The notes under the pieces: generated by a model
The model's database searches: none
Seen by the model: only the letters and a program-made list of their open reading frames with translations
Told to the model about the DNA's origin: nothing
Part shown: in pieces, positions 35,458 through 43,420 of the stretch
Position numbering within the stretch: position 1 is the first letter of the stretch
Layout of the letters: each line of letters starts with the position of its first letter
NCBI GenBank assembly: GCA_017399945.1
Contig: JAFQAQ010000019.1
Coordinates: forward strand, 1 to 64,000
Source: Clostridia bacterium
GTDB taxonomy: Bacteria; Bacillota; Clostridia; Christensenellales; Borkfalkiaceae
Direction of reading: 5' to 3'
Length of the DNA stretch: 64,000 nt
Program-made: the position numbers and the translations under genes

Positions 35458-36449
35458 ATTTTTTAGACGTATTAATAACGGTAGTTTTCTTATTAATATT
35501 AATGATACCGGGCTTTATTTTAGCAAAGACGAAAATGCTTGGCGAAAACGCAGATAGCGTCTTTTCGGTATTAGTTCTTTACGTATGCCAACCCGCGTTA
35601 GTGTTTATGGCCTTCCAAAAAACCGAATATTCGCCTAGGCTTGCCACAAACCTATTAATCGTGTTTGGTCTTGCAATGGCAGTACACTTGATTTCTATCG
35701 GCTTATTTTCGCTTATTTTTAGAAATAAAGACAACTCCAAAAAAATCAACTGCCTAAAATTCGCAAGCATCTTTGGAAATTGTGGATATATGGGCTTACC
35801 TTTCTTGCAATCACTTTTCGGCTCAACGGGAATGAGTGGGGAAATATTGATTTACGGTGGCGTTGTAATTGCCGCGTTTAACTTTTTAACTTGGTCGATT
35901 GGCGTTTATATAATGACGGGCGATAAAAAACAAATCAACGTACAAAACGCGCTCGTAAATCCAACCGTAATAGCGCTTATCTTAGGTATCGTAATATTCT
36001 TCGTAGCAAAAGTACCCTTAGTAAACTTAGCGGAAAAGGGCAGTTTTTTGGACAAGACGGTAGAGGGCTTTGTTAAGTCAATCAACTTCCTATCTGAAAT
36101 GGTAACCCCACTTGCAATGACGGTAATTGGCGTAAAGCTAGCAAAAGTAAGCCTAAAACAACTATTTTTAGACAAATGGGCATACGTAGTAGCCTTAAAC
36201 AAATTGATAATCGTGTCCTTAATTACCATATTGCTAGTGGCATTCTTGCCGGTAGATAACGTAGTAAAATACGCATTATTCTTCTTGTTGTCAATGCCGT
36301 CGGCAACCAACACGGTGTTATTTGCAGTAAGATTTGGTGGCGACGGGGAATCTGGCTCGGTATTCGTGTTATTAACCACGGTGTTGTCAATAATAACTAT
36401 ACCACTAATGTTCTTAGTAATAAACGGACTTTTTGGAATCCCCGTATAA
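35454..36449 (+). CDS. AEC-family (auxin efflux carrier-like) permease
   Basis: The 331-residue protein has about ten hydrophobic helices in two halves. Features of the AEC family include YVCQPALVFMAFQ in helix 2, FGNCGYMGLPFLQSLFG in helix 4, and the corresponding AMPSATNT-like stretch in the second half (LLSMPSATNTVLFAVRFGGD). Such permeases export small acids such as malonate or malate. Its start overlaps the PHP gene, and a long terminator follows. Confidence 0.88.
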   Translation: MNFLDVLITVVFLLILMIPGFILAKTKMLGENADSVFSVLVLYVCQPALVFMAFQKTEYSPRLATNLLIVFGLAMAVHLISIGLFSLIFRNKDNSKKINCLKFASIFGNCGYMGLPFLQSLFGSTGMSGEILIYGGVVIAAFNFLTWSIGVYIMTGDKKQINVQNALVNPTVIALILGIVIFFVAKVPLVNLAEKGSFLDKTVEGFVKSINFLSEMVTPLAMTVIGVKLAKVSLKQLFLDKWAYVVALNKLIIVSLITILLVAFLPVDNVVKYALFFLLSMPSATNTVLFAVRFGGDGESGSVFVLLTTVLSIITIPLMFLVINGLFGIPV

Positions 36450-36464
36450 AATAAAAACAAAACA

Positions 36465-36502
36465 AAATACGGCTAAAATGCTTGTATTTTTTAGCCGTAT
36501 TT
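36465..36502 (+). terminator. intrinsic terminator before tRNA-Gln
   Basis: AAATACGGCTAAAA / TTTTAGCCGTATTT stem. TACAAT at 36505-36510 just after could be a -10 box for the tRNA, but then the transcript would start almost at the tRNA 5' end. Confidence 0.8.
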
Positions 36503-36521
36503 GTTACAATAAAAACAACGA

Positions 36522-36597
36522 AGGGGTATCGCCAAGCGGTAAGGCAACGGACTCTGACTCCGTCACTTCGTTGGTTCGAATCCATCTACCCCTGCCA
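36522..36597 (+). tRNA. tRNA-Gln(CTG)
   Basis: 76 nt with encoded CCA. Acceptor AGGGGTA / TACCCCT, anticodon loop CTCTGAC. The T stem GTTGG / CCATC has one T-T mismatch. Its last 21 bases recur exactly at 36726-36746. Confidence 0.93.
36577..36597 (+). repeat. tRNA-Gln tail, copy 1 of a 21-bp direct repeat
   Basis: The T-arm, acceptor 3' strand and CCA. It is repeated exactly at 36726-36746 (same strand), and in degenerate inverted form at about 36627-36648 and at 39779-39793 (14 of 15 bases). Confidence 0.85.
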
Positions 36598-36627
36598 CGA
36601 AAGACACCGAAAGGTGTCTTTTTTCGT
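36596..36627 (+). repeat. tRNA-Gln terminator, copy A of a 32-bp direct repeat
   Basis: A hairpin AAGACACC-GAAA-GGTGTCTT with a T6 run and CACGA/TCGT(G) ends, acting as the tRNA terminator. The same 32 bases occur exactly at 39746-39777. The two copies enclose the AraC/ThuA/Gfo-Idh islet. Confidence 0.85.
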
Positions 36628-36725
36628 GGTAGGGTAATGGATTTGAATTAGGAGAAAATTTGCTTGCAAATTTCCCGTAGGGTAAACAGTGGACACCCAC
36701 TGTTTATCGGGAGGCTCGAGAGAAG

Positions 36726-36746
36726 CGAATCCATCTACCCCTGCCA
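36726..36746 (+). repeat. tRNA-Gln tail, copy 2 of a 21-bp direct repeat
   Basis: Exact copy of 36577-36597, 128 bases beyond the tRNA end, with no tRNA body in front of it. It looks like an attachment-site or recombination scar. Confidence 0.85.
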
Positions 36747-36776
36747 TCAATGGGCGATAAAAAAGATATCGCCCGG

Positions 36777-36802
36777 AAAAGCCTTGATTTATCAAGGCTT
36801 TT
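36777..36802. terminator. hairpin terminator
   Basis: AAAAGCCTTGAT-TT-ATCAAGGCTTTT, with a T run continuing on the plus strand. Confidence 0.75.
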
Positions 36803-36913
36803 TGCTTTTCTCGGGTGAAATTTTTCAGTTTGATTTTGTAGATGGAAAATGGGTATTTTCCGGTACTGAAAGGATTTGAACTCCAGTGAGAACAGAAACC
36901 GCCCACAACACAC

Positions 36914-36946
36914 AGCACAGAGAAAGAAAAGCTCTGTGCTTTTTTA
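36914..36946 (+). terminator. hairpin terminator
   Basis: AGCACAGAG / GCTCTGTGCT stem followed by six T. Confidence 0.75.
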
Positions 36947-36967
36947 TGCCAAAAGGAAGGAGATATA

Positions 36968-36994
36968 ATGAAGCCTACAACGAAGTTACCTTAA
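36968..36994 (+). pseudogene. eight-codon ORF, likely 5' remnant of a lost gene
   Basis: ATG preceded by a strong AGGAAGGAG, reading MKPTTKLP then stop. A strong ribosome site on such a short frame suggests the start of a gene cut off when the adjacent AraC/ThuA islet arrived. A true leader peptide is less likely, as no plus-strand gene follows closely. Confidence 0.3.
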
Positions 36995-37023
36995 CCGAAA
37001 TTAGTAGAGTACACCCTTTTGAT

Positions 37024-37770
37024 TTACGATTTTCGTTTATATTCCGTTGGCGTGATTCCCTCTGCCTTTTTAAACTCAATATTAAAAGCCCGTAAAGAAT
37101 TAAATCCACACTCACTCGCAATTTCAGTTATGGTTTTTGTTTCATTTAATAATAGTTGTTTGGCTAAGATAATACGAAGTGTATTTACGTATTTTCGAAA
37201 TGAAATTCCGATGGCACTTTTGAATTTCTTCGATATATAAGCATAATCGTATCCAATTGCGGAGGCAGCATCTTCTAATAAGCAAGAGCTTTTATAATTT
37301 TCCTCCGCGTAGATTAAAATGCGCATAATGCACTTATGAAAAACATCTTTTTCGCGATTTTTATAAGACCTTCCTATGTCAAAATTTCCACAGATGTCAT
37401 ATGTCAACGCCTTTTGAAGATAGGGGTTATCCGAAACCGTTTCAGGAGCGTTGTATAAAAACAAGTTGCTCACGGGAAGTAAATTGGCTTTGCTATTTGA
37501 ATATTCCATAACCATATCACTTGAAAAGATGCTAATTGCGTGTTTCCCTTTGGTTATTGTTTTATAGGAATGGGTTTGGAATGGAAAGATAAGCACTGCC
37601 TCTCCTTCTTTTAATTCATATTCTTTCCCATCAATTACAACTAAGGTTTTTCCTTGAAGCTGTGAAAAAAATTCAAATGACCTGTGTATATGAAGTGGAA
37701 AATCTAAGCTATCCCCGAAATGATAATGGAATTCAGATTGCTTTTCGGAATGTATCGATTCAAAAAACAT
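37024..37770 (-). CDS. AraC-family transcriptional regulator
   Basis: The 248-residue protein has an N-terminal cupin sensor (FPLHIHRSFEFFSQLQG, with EGEAVLIFPFQTHSY) and a C-terminal double helix-turn-helix (about residues 150-245, ending FNIEFKKAEGITPTEYKRKS). It is divergent from thuA and the Gfo/Idh dehydrogenase, which it most likely controls in response to a sugar. Codon choice here and in the next two genes looks unlike the core genes around them, which supports transfer. Confidence 0.9.
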   Translation of the reverse strand: MFFESIHSEKQSEFHYHFGDSLDFPLHIHRSFEFFSQLQGKTLVVIDGKEYELKEGEAVLIFPFQTHSYKTITKGKHAISIFSSDMVMEYSNSKANLLPVSNLFLYNAPETVSDNPYLQKALTYDICGNFDIGRSYKNREKDVFHKCIMRILIYAEENYKSSCLLEDAASAIGYDYAYISKKFKSAIGISFRKYVNTLRIILAKQLLLNETKTITEIASECGFNSLRAFNIEFKKAEGITPTEYKRKS

Positions 37771-37904
37771 TTCAGTTCTCCGTAAAAAAGACTAATTTTT
37801 TCTTATGTTATACCAAAAATCACATTGCTTGTCAAGCTGGAAAGTGATACGATCAAATGTATAAGGATGCAAGTCTTTTAAACGTTAATAAAGGAGATTA
37901 TATT

Positions 37905-38558
37905 ATGAAAAAAGCATTAATTGTGTATGGCGGCTGGGACGGGCATGATCCTAAAGGAGTAGCGGATTTGTTTTCCAAGATGTTGAAAGAGGAAGGATTT
38001 GAGGTGAGAATGTCCGATTCCTTAGATTCTTTTCTTGAAGAGCTTACCTCTTTTGACCTGATAGTTCCCGTTTGGACTATGGGAAAATTATGCAGTCAAG
38101 CGGAAAAGAATGTCTGTGATGCAGTTGCCGCAGGTACAGGAATTGCCGGATGCCACGGGGGAATGTGCGATGCATTTAGAGAGAATACGGAATGGCAGTT
38201 TATGACGGGTTCTCAATGGGTTGCACATCCCGGGAATAATAACGTAACGTATACGGTACACGTCATCGATTCGGAAAAAAGTTCTATTACCGACGGAATA
38301 AAGGATTTTGAGGTAACAAGCGAGCAATATTATATCCATGTAGACCCTGCTGTGAAAGTGCTTGCAAACACTAAATTTTTCGCAAGCGACGAGCCATATG
38401 GGGCGAACGGCGAGGTAACGGTTCCGGTTGTTTATACAAAACAATGGGGAAAGGGACGTGTTTTCTATAATTCCCTTGGACACACTAGCGAAATCTTCAA
38501 GAATATCCCCGAGGCGAAGGAGCTTATGCGTCGAGGCTTTCTCTTTGCGGCACGATAA
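37905..38558 (+). CDS. ThuA-domain protein
   Basis: The 217-residue protein has the ThuA (class I glutamine amidotransferase-like) fold: KKALIVYGGWDGHDP at the start, GIAGCHGGMCDAF, the FMTGSQWVAHPG segment, and VFYNSLGHTSEIF near the end. ThuA proteins take part in trehalose or other disaccharide use in rhizobia and are often next to Gfo/Idh oxidoreductases. The ATG at 37905 with AAAGGAG is used; the frame extends 16 codons upstream without a ribosome site. It lies 11 bases before the dehydrogenase. Confidence 0.88.
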   Translation: MKKALIVYGGWDGHDPKGVADLFSKMLKEEGFEVRMSDSLDSFLEELTSFDLIVPVWTMGKLCSQAEKNVCDAVAAGTGIAGCHGGMCDAFRENTEWQFMTGSQWVAHPGNNNVTYTVHVIDSEKSSITDGIKDFEVTSEQYYIHVDPAVKVLANTKFFASDEPYGANGEVTVPVVYTKQWGKGRVFYNSLGHTSEIFKNIPEAKELMRRGFLFAAR

Positions 38559-38569
38559 AGGAGGATGTT

Positions 38570-39673
38570 ATGAAAATCGGTGTTGTTGGCTGTGGAAACA
38601 TCAGTGATATTTATTTTAAAAACCTTACTTCTGTTTTTAACAACACAGAGGTTTTAGCCTGTGCTGATCTTGATGAACAAAAGGCTTTGGCAAAAAAAGA
38701 AAAATATGCAATTCCATATGTTATGACTTTGGACGAGATGCTTGAGTGCAAGGATATAGACCTTATTTTGAACATAACTACGCCCCAAAGTCATTACTCC
38801 ATAACGAAAAAAGCGCTAATGGCGGGTAAACACGTATACGTTGAAAAACCGCTTGCGCTTCATTATTCCGAGGGGAAAGAGTTGGTAGAACTTGCCTCTG
38901 AAAAAGGGGTGTATCTCGGGTGCGCACCGGATACTTTTCTCGGCGCCGGTATACAAACTTGCGAGAAACTGATTAACGAGGGTAAAATCGGAAAACCCGT
39001 TGCTGCGGGAGCATATATGCTTTGTCACGGTCACGAAACATGGCATCCCTCTCCAGAATTTTATTACGATATTGGCGGAGGACCACTTTTTGATATGGGC
39101 CCGTATTACATAACGGCATTGGTAAGATTGCTTGGTAGAGCTGAAAGCGTTACCGCTTGTTGTGGCAAAGCATTTCAAGAGCGAATTATCACTAGCAAAG
39201 ACAAATACGGCAAAAAAATAGATGTTAAGGTAGATACGCATAATGCGGCAATAATTAAATTTGAAAGCGGTACGATTGTTACTTTGGTTACAAGTTTCGA
39301 TGTCTGGGGAAATAATATGCCGAAAGTGGAAATATACGGCACGGAAGGTAGCCTTAGCGTTCCCGATCCAAACACCTTTGGCGGTTTGGTTCGTGCGACC
39401 TTAACAGATAAAAAGAAATTTGAGGACGTTGAACTGTGTTCTCCTTATTATGACAATTCAAGAGGGATAGGTCTATCAGAGATGGTACTCGCAATAAGCG
39501 AAGGAAGAGCAAACAATGCTTCTGGTCTACTAGCTCTTCACGTGCTTGAGATAATGGAAAGCATAATCAAAAGTTCAAAAGAGGGCAAAGCAATCATTCT
39601 TGAAAGCACGCCAAGCCAACCTGTTGTACTGGATTGGAATATACCGTTAGGTGATCTAAAAACGTTTGGTTGA
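38570..39673 (+). CDS. Gfo/Idh/MocA-family oxidoreductase
   Basis: An NAD(P)-dependent sugar or cyclitol dehydrogenase of 367 residues. Rossmann GVVGCGNISDIY at the start, the catalytic EKPLALHYSEG motif near residue 95, and a C-terminal GFO_IDH_MocA alpha/beta domain with GGGPLFDMGPYYI. It is co-transcribed with thuA. Together with the AraC regulator it forms a small sugar-oxidation module; the substrate is unknown. The gene ends about 70 bases before the right direct repeat of the islet. Confidence 0.9.
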   Translation: MKIGVVGCGNISDIYFKNLTSVFNNTEVLACADLDEQKALAKKEKYAIPYVMTLDEMLECKDIDLILNITTPQSHYSITKKALMAGKHVYVEKPLALHYSEGKELVELASEKGVYLGCAPDTFLGAGIQTCEKLINEGKIGKPVAAGAYMLCHGHETWHPSPEFYYDIGGGPLFDMGPYYITALVRLLGRAESVTACCGKAFQERIITSKDKYGKKIDVKVDTHNAAIIKFESGTIVTLVTSFDVWGNNMPKVEIYGTEGSLSVPDPNTFGGLVRATLTDKKKFEDVELCSPYYDNSRGIGLSEMVLAISEGRANNASGLLALHVLEIMESIIKSSKEGKAIILESTPSQPVVLDWNIPLGDLKTFG

Positions 39674-39745
39674 ACGTCGTAATTAAATACACGGGTTTAA
39701 GTCCATACGAAAACTCACAAAAATATCTTTTTTATCTTCTTTACA

Positions 39746-39777
39746 CACGAAAGACACCGAAAGGTGTCTTTTTTCGT
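39746..39777 (+). repeat. copy B of the 32-bp tRNA-Gln terminator repeat
   Basis: Identical to 36596-36627. It is followed by TGGTAGGGGTAGATG (39779-39793), the inverted tRNA-Gln tail with one mismatch. Confidence 0.85.
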
Positions 39778-39804
39778 TTGGTAGGGGTAGATGATTTTAT
39801 AAAA

Positions 39805-39832
39805 AAACACCGTGCTATTTGCACGGTGTTTT
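39805..39832. terminator. terminator after nadE
   Basis: AAAACACCGTGC-TATT-GCACGGTGTTTT with an A run before it, so it works on the minus strand. Confidence 0.85.
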
Positions 39833-39845
39833 GATTTTGCGAAAA

Positions 39846-40580
39846 CTAATTTAAATCAGGTTCAAAGCAAGGCATAAGTTCTAGTTTAAATAGGTTTGCC
39901 TTGTGCTTGCGGTCAATAAGTTCCTTTTTCTTTGGGTCGTCGATTTCGCCCGTGCGAATATAACGGTCGAGTTCGGCGTAAGTAAAACCAAGATTTTCTT
40001 CGTCGGTTTTGCCACAAAGACCGTCGATTGGCGTTTTTTCAACTAATTCGCTAGGAAGTTTAAGCAAATGTCCAATTTGTTTAACTTCGGTAACGGTAAG
40101 ACGGGACATAGGACTAAAATCACCAACGGAATCGCCGTATCTAGTGGAGTATCCAACCCAATCTTCAGAAAGGTTGCAAGTATTAACAACGCGCCCGTTA
40201 CAACTTTGCGAAACTGCGTAAAGAGTAGTCATACGGATTCTTGGTGGAAGGTTAGTGACTGATTGAACGCTAAGTTCAAGTTCTTTTGGCATAGCGTTTA
40301 AGATTCCGTCGAAAGCGTCTTTAATATTAATAACGTAGTGCTTTATATTAAGATGTTTACATAAAGCGTATGCGCAGTCGATATCGTGTTGATTACCTTT
40401 CGGCATAAGTACGCCTATAACTCTATCAGCACCTAAGGCTTCAACGCAAAGGGCTGCCGCAACCGAACTATCTTTTCCACCCGAAATGCCAAGCACTGCG
40501 TTGCAATCAGGTCCGTTCTTTTCAAAGAACTCACGAATCCAGTTAACACAATCGTTTTTTACTTTTAACGCGTTAAACAT
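39846..40580 (-). CDS. nadE: NAD synthetase, ammonia-dependent
   Basis: Converts nicotinate adenine dinucleotide to NAD. The 244-residue protein has the P-loop ISGGKDSSVAAALC and the NLSEDWVGYSTRYGDSVGDFSPM active-site stretch. There is no N-terminal glutaminase domain, so it uses ammonia. It is the last gene of a minus-strand run plsC-like / ESS symporter / nadE, 24 bases after the symporter. Confidence 0.95.
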   Translation of the reverse strand: MFNALKVKNDCVNWIREFFEKNGPDCNAVLGISGGKDSSVAAALCVEALGADRVIGVLMPKGNQHDIDCAYALCKHLNIKHYVINIKDAFDGILNAMPKELELSVQSVTNLPPRIRMTTLYAVSQSCNGRVVNTCNLSEDWVGYSTRYGDSVGDFSPMSRLTVTEVKQIGHLLKLPSELVEKTPIDGLCGKTDEENLGFTYAELDRYIRTGEIDDPKKKELIDRKHKANLFKLELMPCFEPDLN

Positions 40581-40604
40581 AATAACTCCTTAAAACAATA
40601 AAAA

Positions 40605-42038
40605 TTAATTAGTCTCGGTGGGCTGACTTTCGCTTACCGATTGGTCTTGACTTGTATTTTTCTTTTTTCTTTTGAATATAAAACTTCTAAACAAAATCAA
40701 ATTCATAACGATAAAGAAAGCCACTAGCAAAATTAAAGTTAGAATTGGATTTTTAGGGGCAAGGGTAGCGAGTAACATTAACGGGAACCCAAACACGATA
40801 GCAGGGAAGTTTTGTAATATCAAGTTTTCTTGCGCGGGCGTTTTAAATTCAGGGTCTAGTTCACGAAGGAGCATTACACCCGTGCTAGCAGTACCCGTGA
40901 GCATACCGTACATAACCAAGAATTGTTCGTCCTTATATTCTTTGAAAAACAATTTAGCAATCCAAAGGTTATAAAGATAGGTGGAAATAGTGCCAACTAC
41001 TGCAAGAATTAAAAGCACCCACCAATATTGTTTAATAAGGTCAATCTTAATAGCGGCGATACCGGCAACGACCATAACGTCAAAGAAGAAATTGCTTATT
41101 CTATTAAGTAAAAAGTTGTTGGTATGTTGTCTTTTAACGATTTGTTTTTTGCTAAGACCTTTAAGAAGAACCTTCATCAAACTAGCCAGCAACACGCCGA
41201 TAAGGAAGTTGAAACCATAAATAACCGAAGTCATTCCGGGTAGGAGCGCGCTAAGTCCCATCATAAGCATATAAGTTGCAAAATAGGTAATTGCAACTAA
41301 GGTTAGCTGAACGGTAAGTTTATCAATACTGCCGTTAACGGGAATTTCGTTTTCGTCTTGCACGTCAGCCATAGTAAGTTTTTCGGTTAGTTCGCCTTGT
41401 GGATTAAACTTACCTTTCTTTTTAAGTATATTTAAATGTATAACGCCACCTAACGCAGCGCACAAAAAACCAAGGGCAGCAACCGTAAGTCCAAAACTTC
41501 TGCCACCGTCAAACCCCCAGTCGGTTTCGTAAATATTACCGTAATTAAGCGCTTGTCCGGTACCTTGCCCGAAACCAAAAGGTAAAAGCACGCCACTAGC
41601 GGCAAAAAAACCTGAAACAAACATAGCTATTACGATTGTGATACCAAGACCTAAAACACCTTGTAATAGATAACTAGAAACGGTAGTTACACCCGTGTTA
41701 AATATTTCATTGGTGCGCTTTTTGTTTAGTTTATTCGTACTAGTTTTAAGCGAAGAAGCAATAAACCCAAGCGCTAGCGCGTGATAGGTTAAAATTTCAA
41801 GTACGTTCATTCCGTCGCCACCAAAAAACGGTGTGTCAAAAAGATAAACGCCCGTCACGGCTTTATAGATAGCGCTTGCAATAAGTATTAAAATACCACC
41901 CAAAACCGAAGTCGGAATAAGTGAATTTTTCAAAAATTTTACGTATTTTTTTAGCATGTTAGCAAGTAACAAACTTACTAGTAGTACGGCAACTAGATTA
42001 AACGTTCCCCAAACACTAAAGTCCCAAAAATTGTTCAT
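40605..42038 (-). CDS. gltS: sodium:glutamate symporter, ESS family
   Basis: The 477-residue protein has about eleven membrane helices in two repeats. The GltS-type GFGQGTGQALNYG motif stands in the first half and a matching LTGTASTGVMLLRELDP in the second. It is longer than the usual 400 residues owing to a cytoplasmic loop near 225-250 and a charged Ser/Gln-rich C-terminus. Its start overlaps the end of the acyltransferase gene by 23 bases, so translation is probably coupled. Glutamate is the family substrate, not proven here. Confidence 0.82.
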   Translation of the reverse strand: MNNFWDFSVWGTFNLVAVLLVSLLLANMLKKYVKFLKNSLIPTSVLGGILILIASAIYKAVTGVYLFDTPFFGGDGMNVLEILTYHALALGFIASSLKTSTNKLNKKRTNEIFNTGVTTVSSYLLQGVLGLGITIVIAMFVSGFFAASGVLLPFGFGQGTGQALNYGNIYETDWGFDGGRSFGLTVAALGFLCAALGGVIHLNILKKKGKFNPQGELTEKLTMADVQDENEIPVNGSIDKLTVQLTLVAITYFATYMLMMGLSALLPGMTSVIYGFNFLIGVLLASLMKVLLKGLSKKQIVKRQHTNNFLLNRISNFFFDVMVVAGIAAIKIDLIKQYWWVLLILAVVGTISTYLYNLWIAKLFFKEYKDEQFLVMYGMLTGTASTGVMLLRELDPEFKTPAQENLILQNFPAIVFGFPLMLLATLAPKNPILTLILLVAFFIVMNLILFRSFIFKRKKKNTSQDQSVSESQPTETN

Positions 42039-43236
42039 TCAAGTCTCCTTTTAAGTAGTTTTTGTATCTATTAAACAAATGAGTGTACTTAATTGCGTTA
42101 AAACTCTTGTCTCCCTTAAACTGATAAACCTTGTCCTTATAATAAACATTAAGTTTGTTTTTACCCAAAACGGTAATCGAGGAAACGTCGTCAAAAGAAA
42201 AACTATGCACTTTTTCCTTTTCGGTAAACTCAATTTTATTAGAATATAAACTAATCTTGGAATTTTTATCTAAAATACGTTTATTCTTAAACAAAATCAC
42301 CTTAAACAATCTAGCCGATTCATTATAAAGTGGTTTGTCGGCAATTTCCAAGGGGTTAAGCGAGTTTATAAAAGATTTTTGATACTCGTACCAATCGTTT
42401 ACGAAAGTAAAATCCAACTTTCCGTCTTGAACGCTTAGGGTTTTATCAGGCAAGTATTTAACGGTTTTTCCACATTTAGCGCAAGTTAAAGTATCTTTTT
42501 TAGACGAGAAAGTAGAAAGTCCACAGTCAGGGCAAACGTAAATAAGTCTTTCTAGATACTCAGCGTTTTTCTTGTTGTAATACAACCCGTCCTTTACAGC
42601 ATCGCAAACGTAAAGTTCACTTTTAATAAGCTCGTAAAGTTGTTCGTCGGATAGTTTAGAGTATTCTTCGGGCTCGACTATTTTGCTAACACCGGCACTC
42701 ATCTTACCCTTTCTCGTCTTGTCGCTCCAACGAGGATAAACGCCGTAACCACCTTCAATACGATAAAACACGACGGGCAGTTTAAGAAGCCTAACGAAAC
42801 GTGTAATAGAAGGGTTAATATATTCGGTTTTACCACTATAAGTTCTATTGCCTTCGGGGAAGATGATAATTGAATTACCTTCCTTTGCAACTCTCGCGCA
42901 GCTTAAAACGGCAGAAAAATCAGAAGTTTGTTTTCTAATAGGAATAGGCGCTATTGCGTATTCCATAAACCTACTTGCAAATCCAGCGGAAAATAAGTCC
43001 TCAGAACCAACGCAATAAAAGGTTTTTCTAAACGAAATAGTGGCAAAGAATTGGTCCAAAGGCGTTTGGTGGTTAATAAGCACTAAATACTGTCTTTTTC
43101 TATCACCCTTAAAAGGCGTAGGTTTAAAATGATAATTTGCCTTAATATACACGCGCAACAACCCGTTAACGAGCATACGGAAAAAGGTGTGGCGTGGTCT
43201 TTTCCATTTTTTAGTTTTTGATTTTTTATCAGTCAT
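42016..43236 (-). CDS. PlsC-like acyltransferase with zinc ribbon and PH-like C-terminus
   Basis: The 406-residue protein starts with a PlsC fold: H56-x4-D61 (catalytic), FPEGNRT at 126-132 (glycerophosphate binding). After the transferase domain (about 45-215) comes a four-cysteine zinc ribbon C235-x2-C238...C252-x2-C255. A C-terminal PH-like (bacterial GRAM/PH type) stretch follows at about 300-395, with alternating beta strands (ILDKNSKISLYSNKIEFTEKEKVHSFSFDDVSSITVLGKNKLNVYYKDKVYQF is spread over this region). Ordinary PlsC is about 200-250 residues, so the extra domains are unusual. Acyl donor and acceptor are unknown; lysophosphatidate is the family default. Confidence 0.8.
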   Translation of the reverse strand: MTDKKSKTKKWKRPRHTFFRMLVNGLLRVYIKANYHFKPTPFKGDRKRQYLVLINHQTPLDQFFATISFRKTFYCVGSEDLFSAGFASRFMEYAIAPIPIRKQTSDFSAVLSCARVAKEGNSIIIFPEGNRTYSGKTEYINPSITRFVRLLKLPVVFYRIEGGYGVYPRWSDKTRKGKMSAGVSKIVEPEEYSKLSDEQLYELIKSELYVCDAVKDGLYYNKKNAEYLERLIYVCPDCGLSTFSSKKDTLTCAKCGKTVKYLPDKTLSVQDGKLDFTFVNDWYEYQKSFINSLNPLEIADKPLYNESARLFKVILFKNKRILDKNSKISLYSNKIEFTEKEKVHSFSFDDVSSITVLGKNKLNVYYKDKVYQFKGDKSFNAIKYTHLFNRYKNYLKGDLNEQFLGL

Positions 43237-43258
43237 GAATCCCTCTTTATATCATTTC

Positions 43259-43287
43259 ATTATACCACAATTTAAAATTTCAGTCAC
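43259..43287 (-). promoter_or_regulatory. promoter of the acyltransferase-symporter-nadE unit
   Basis: Minus-strand GTGACT (43282-43287), 17-base spacer, TATAAT (43259-43264). Confidence 0.6.
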
Positions 43288-43420
43288 TATATTTTTAAAA
43301 AAAGTCGTTAATCGACCTGTTTTTTTATCTTCTAATCTACTTAAAAGACTAAACTGATATTGATTTTTTTGTAATTATATGGTTTAATAAATATATAAAC
43401 AACGACGGGAGAAACAAAAA

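Larger units (their letters stand above)
36628..37023. other. intergenic stretch with tRNA-tail copies and hairpins
   Basis: No gene. It holds, in order: a degenerate inverted copy of the tRNA tail; hairpins AAATTTG/CAAATTT and TAAACAGTGG/CCACTGTTTA; the exact tail copy at 36726-36746; a GGGCGAT/ATCGCCC hairpin; terminators at 36777 and 36914; and a minimal ORF at 36968. A T-arm-like word (minus strand GAGTTCAAATCC) lies near 36870-36881, another possible tRNA relic. Confidence 0.6.

Noticed and set aside
36726-36746. A second tRNA-Gln gene
   Set aside because: Only the T-arm/acceptor tail is present; no D arm or anticodon arm precedes it.
36433-37095. Several ORFs of 60-110 codons around tRNA-Gln
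   Set aside because: They overlap the tRNA, terminators and tail copies, lack ribosome sites and show no protein-like composition.
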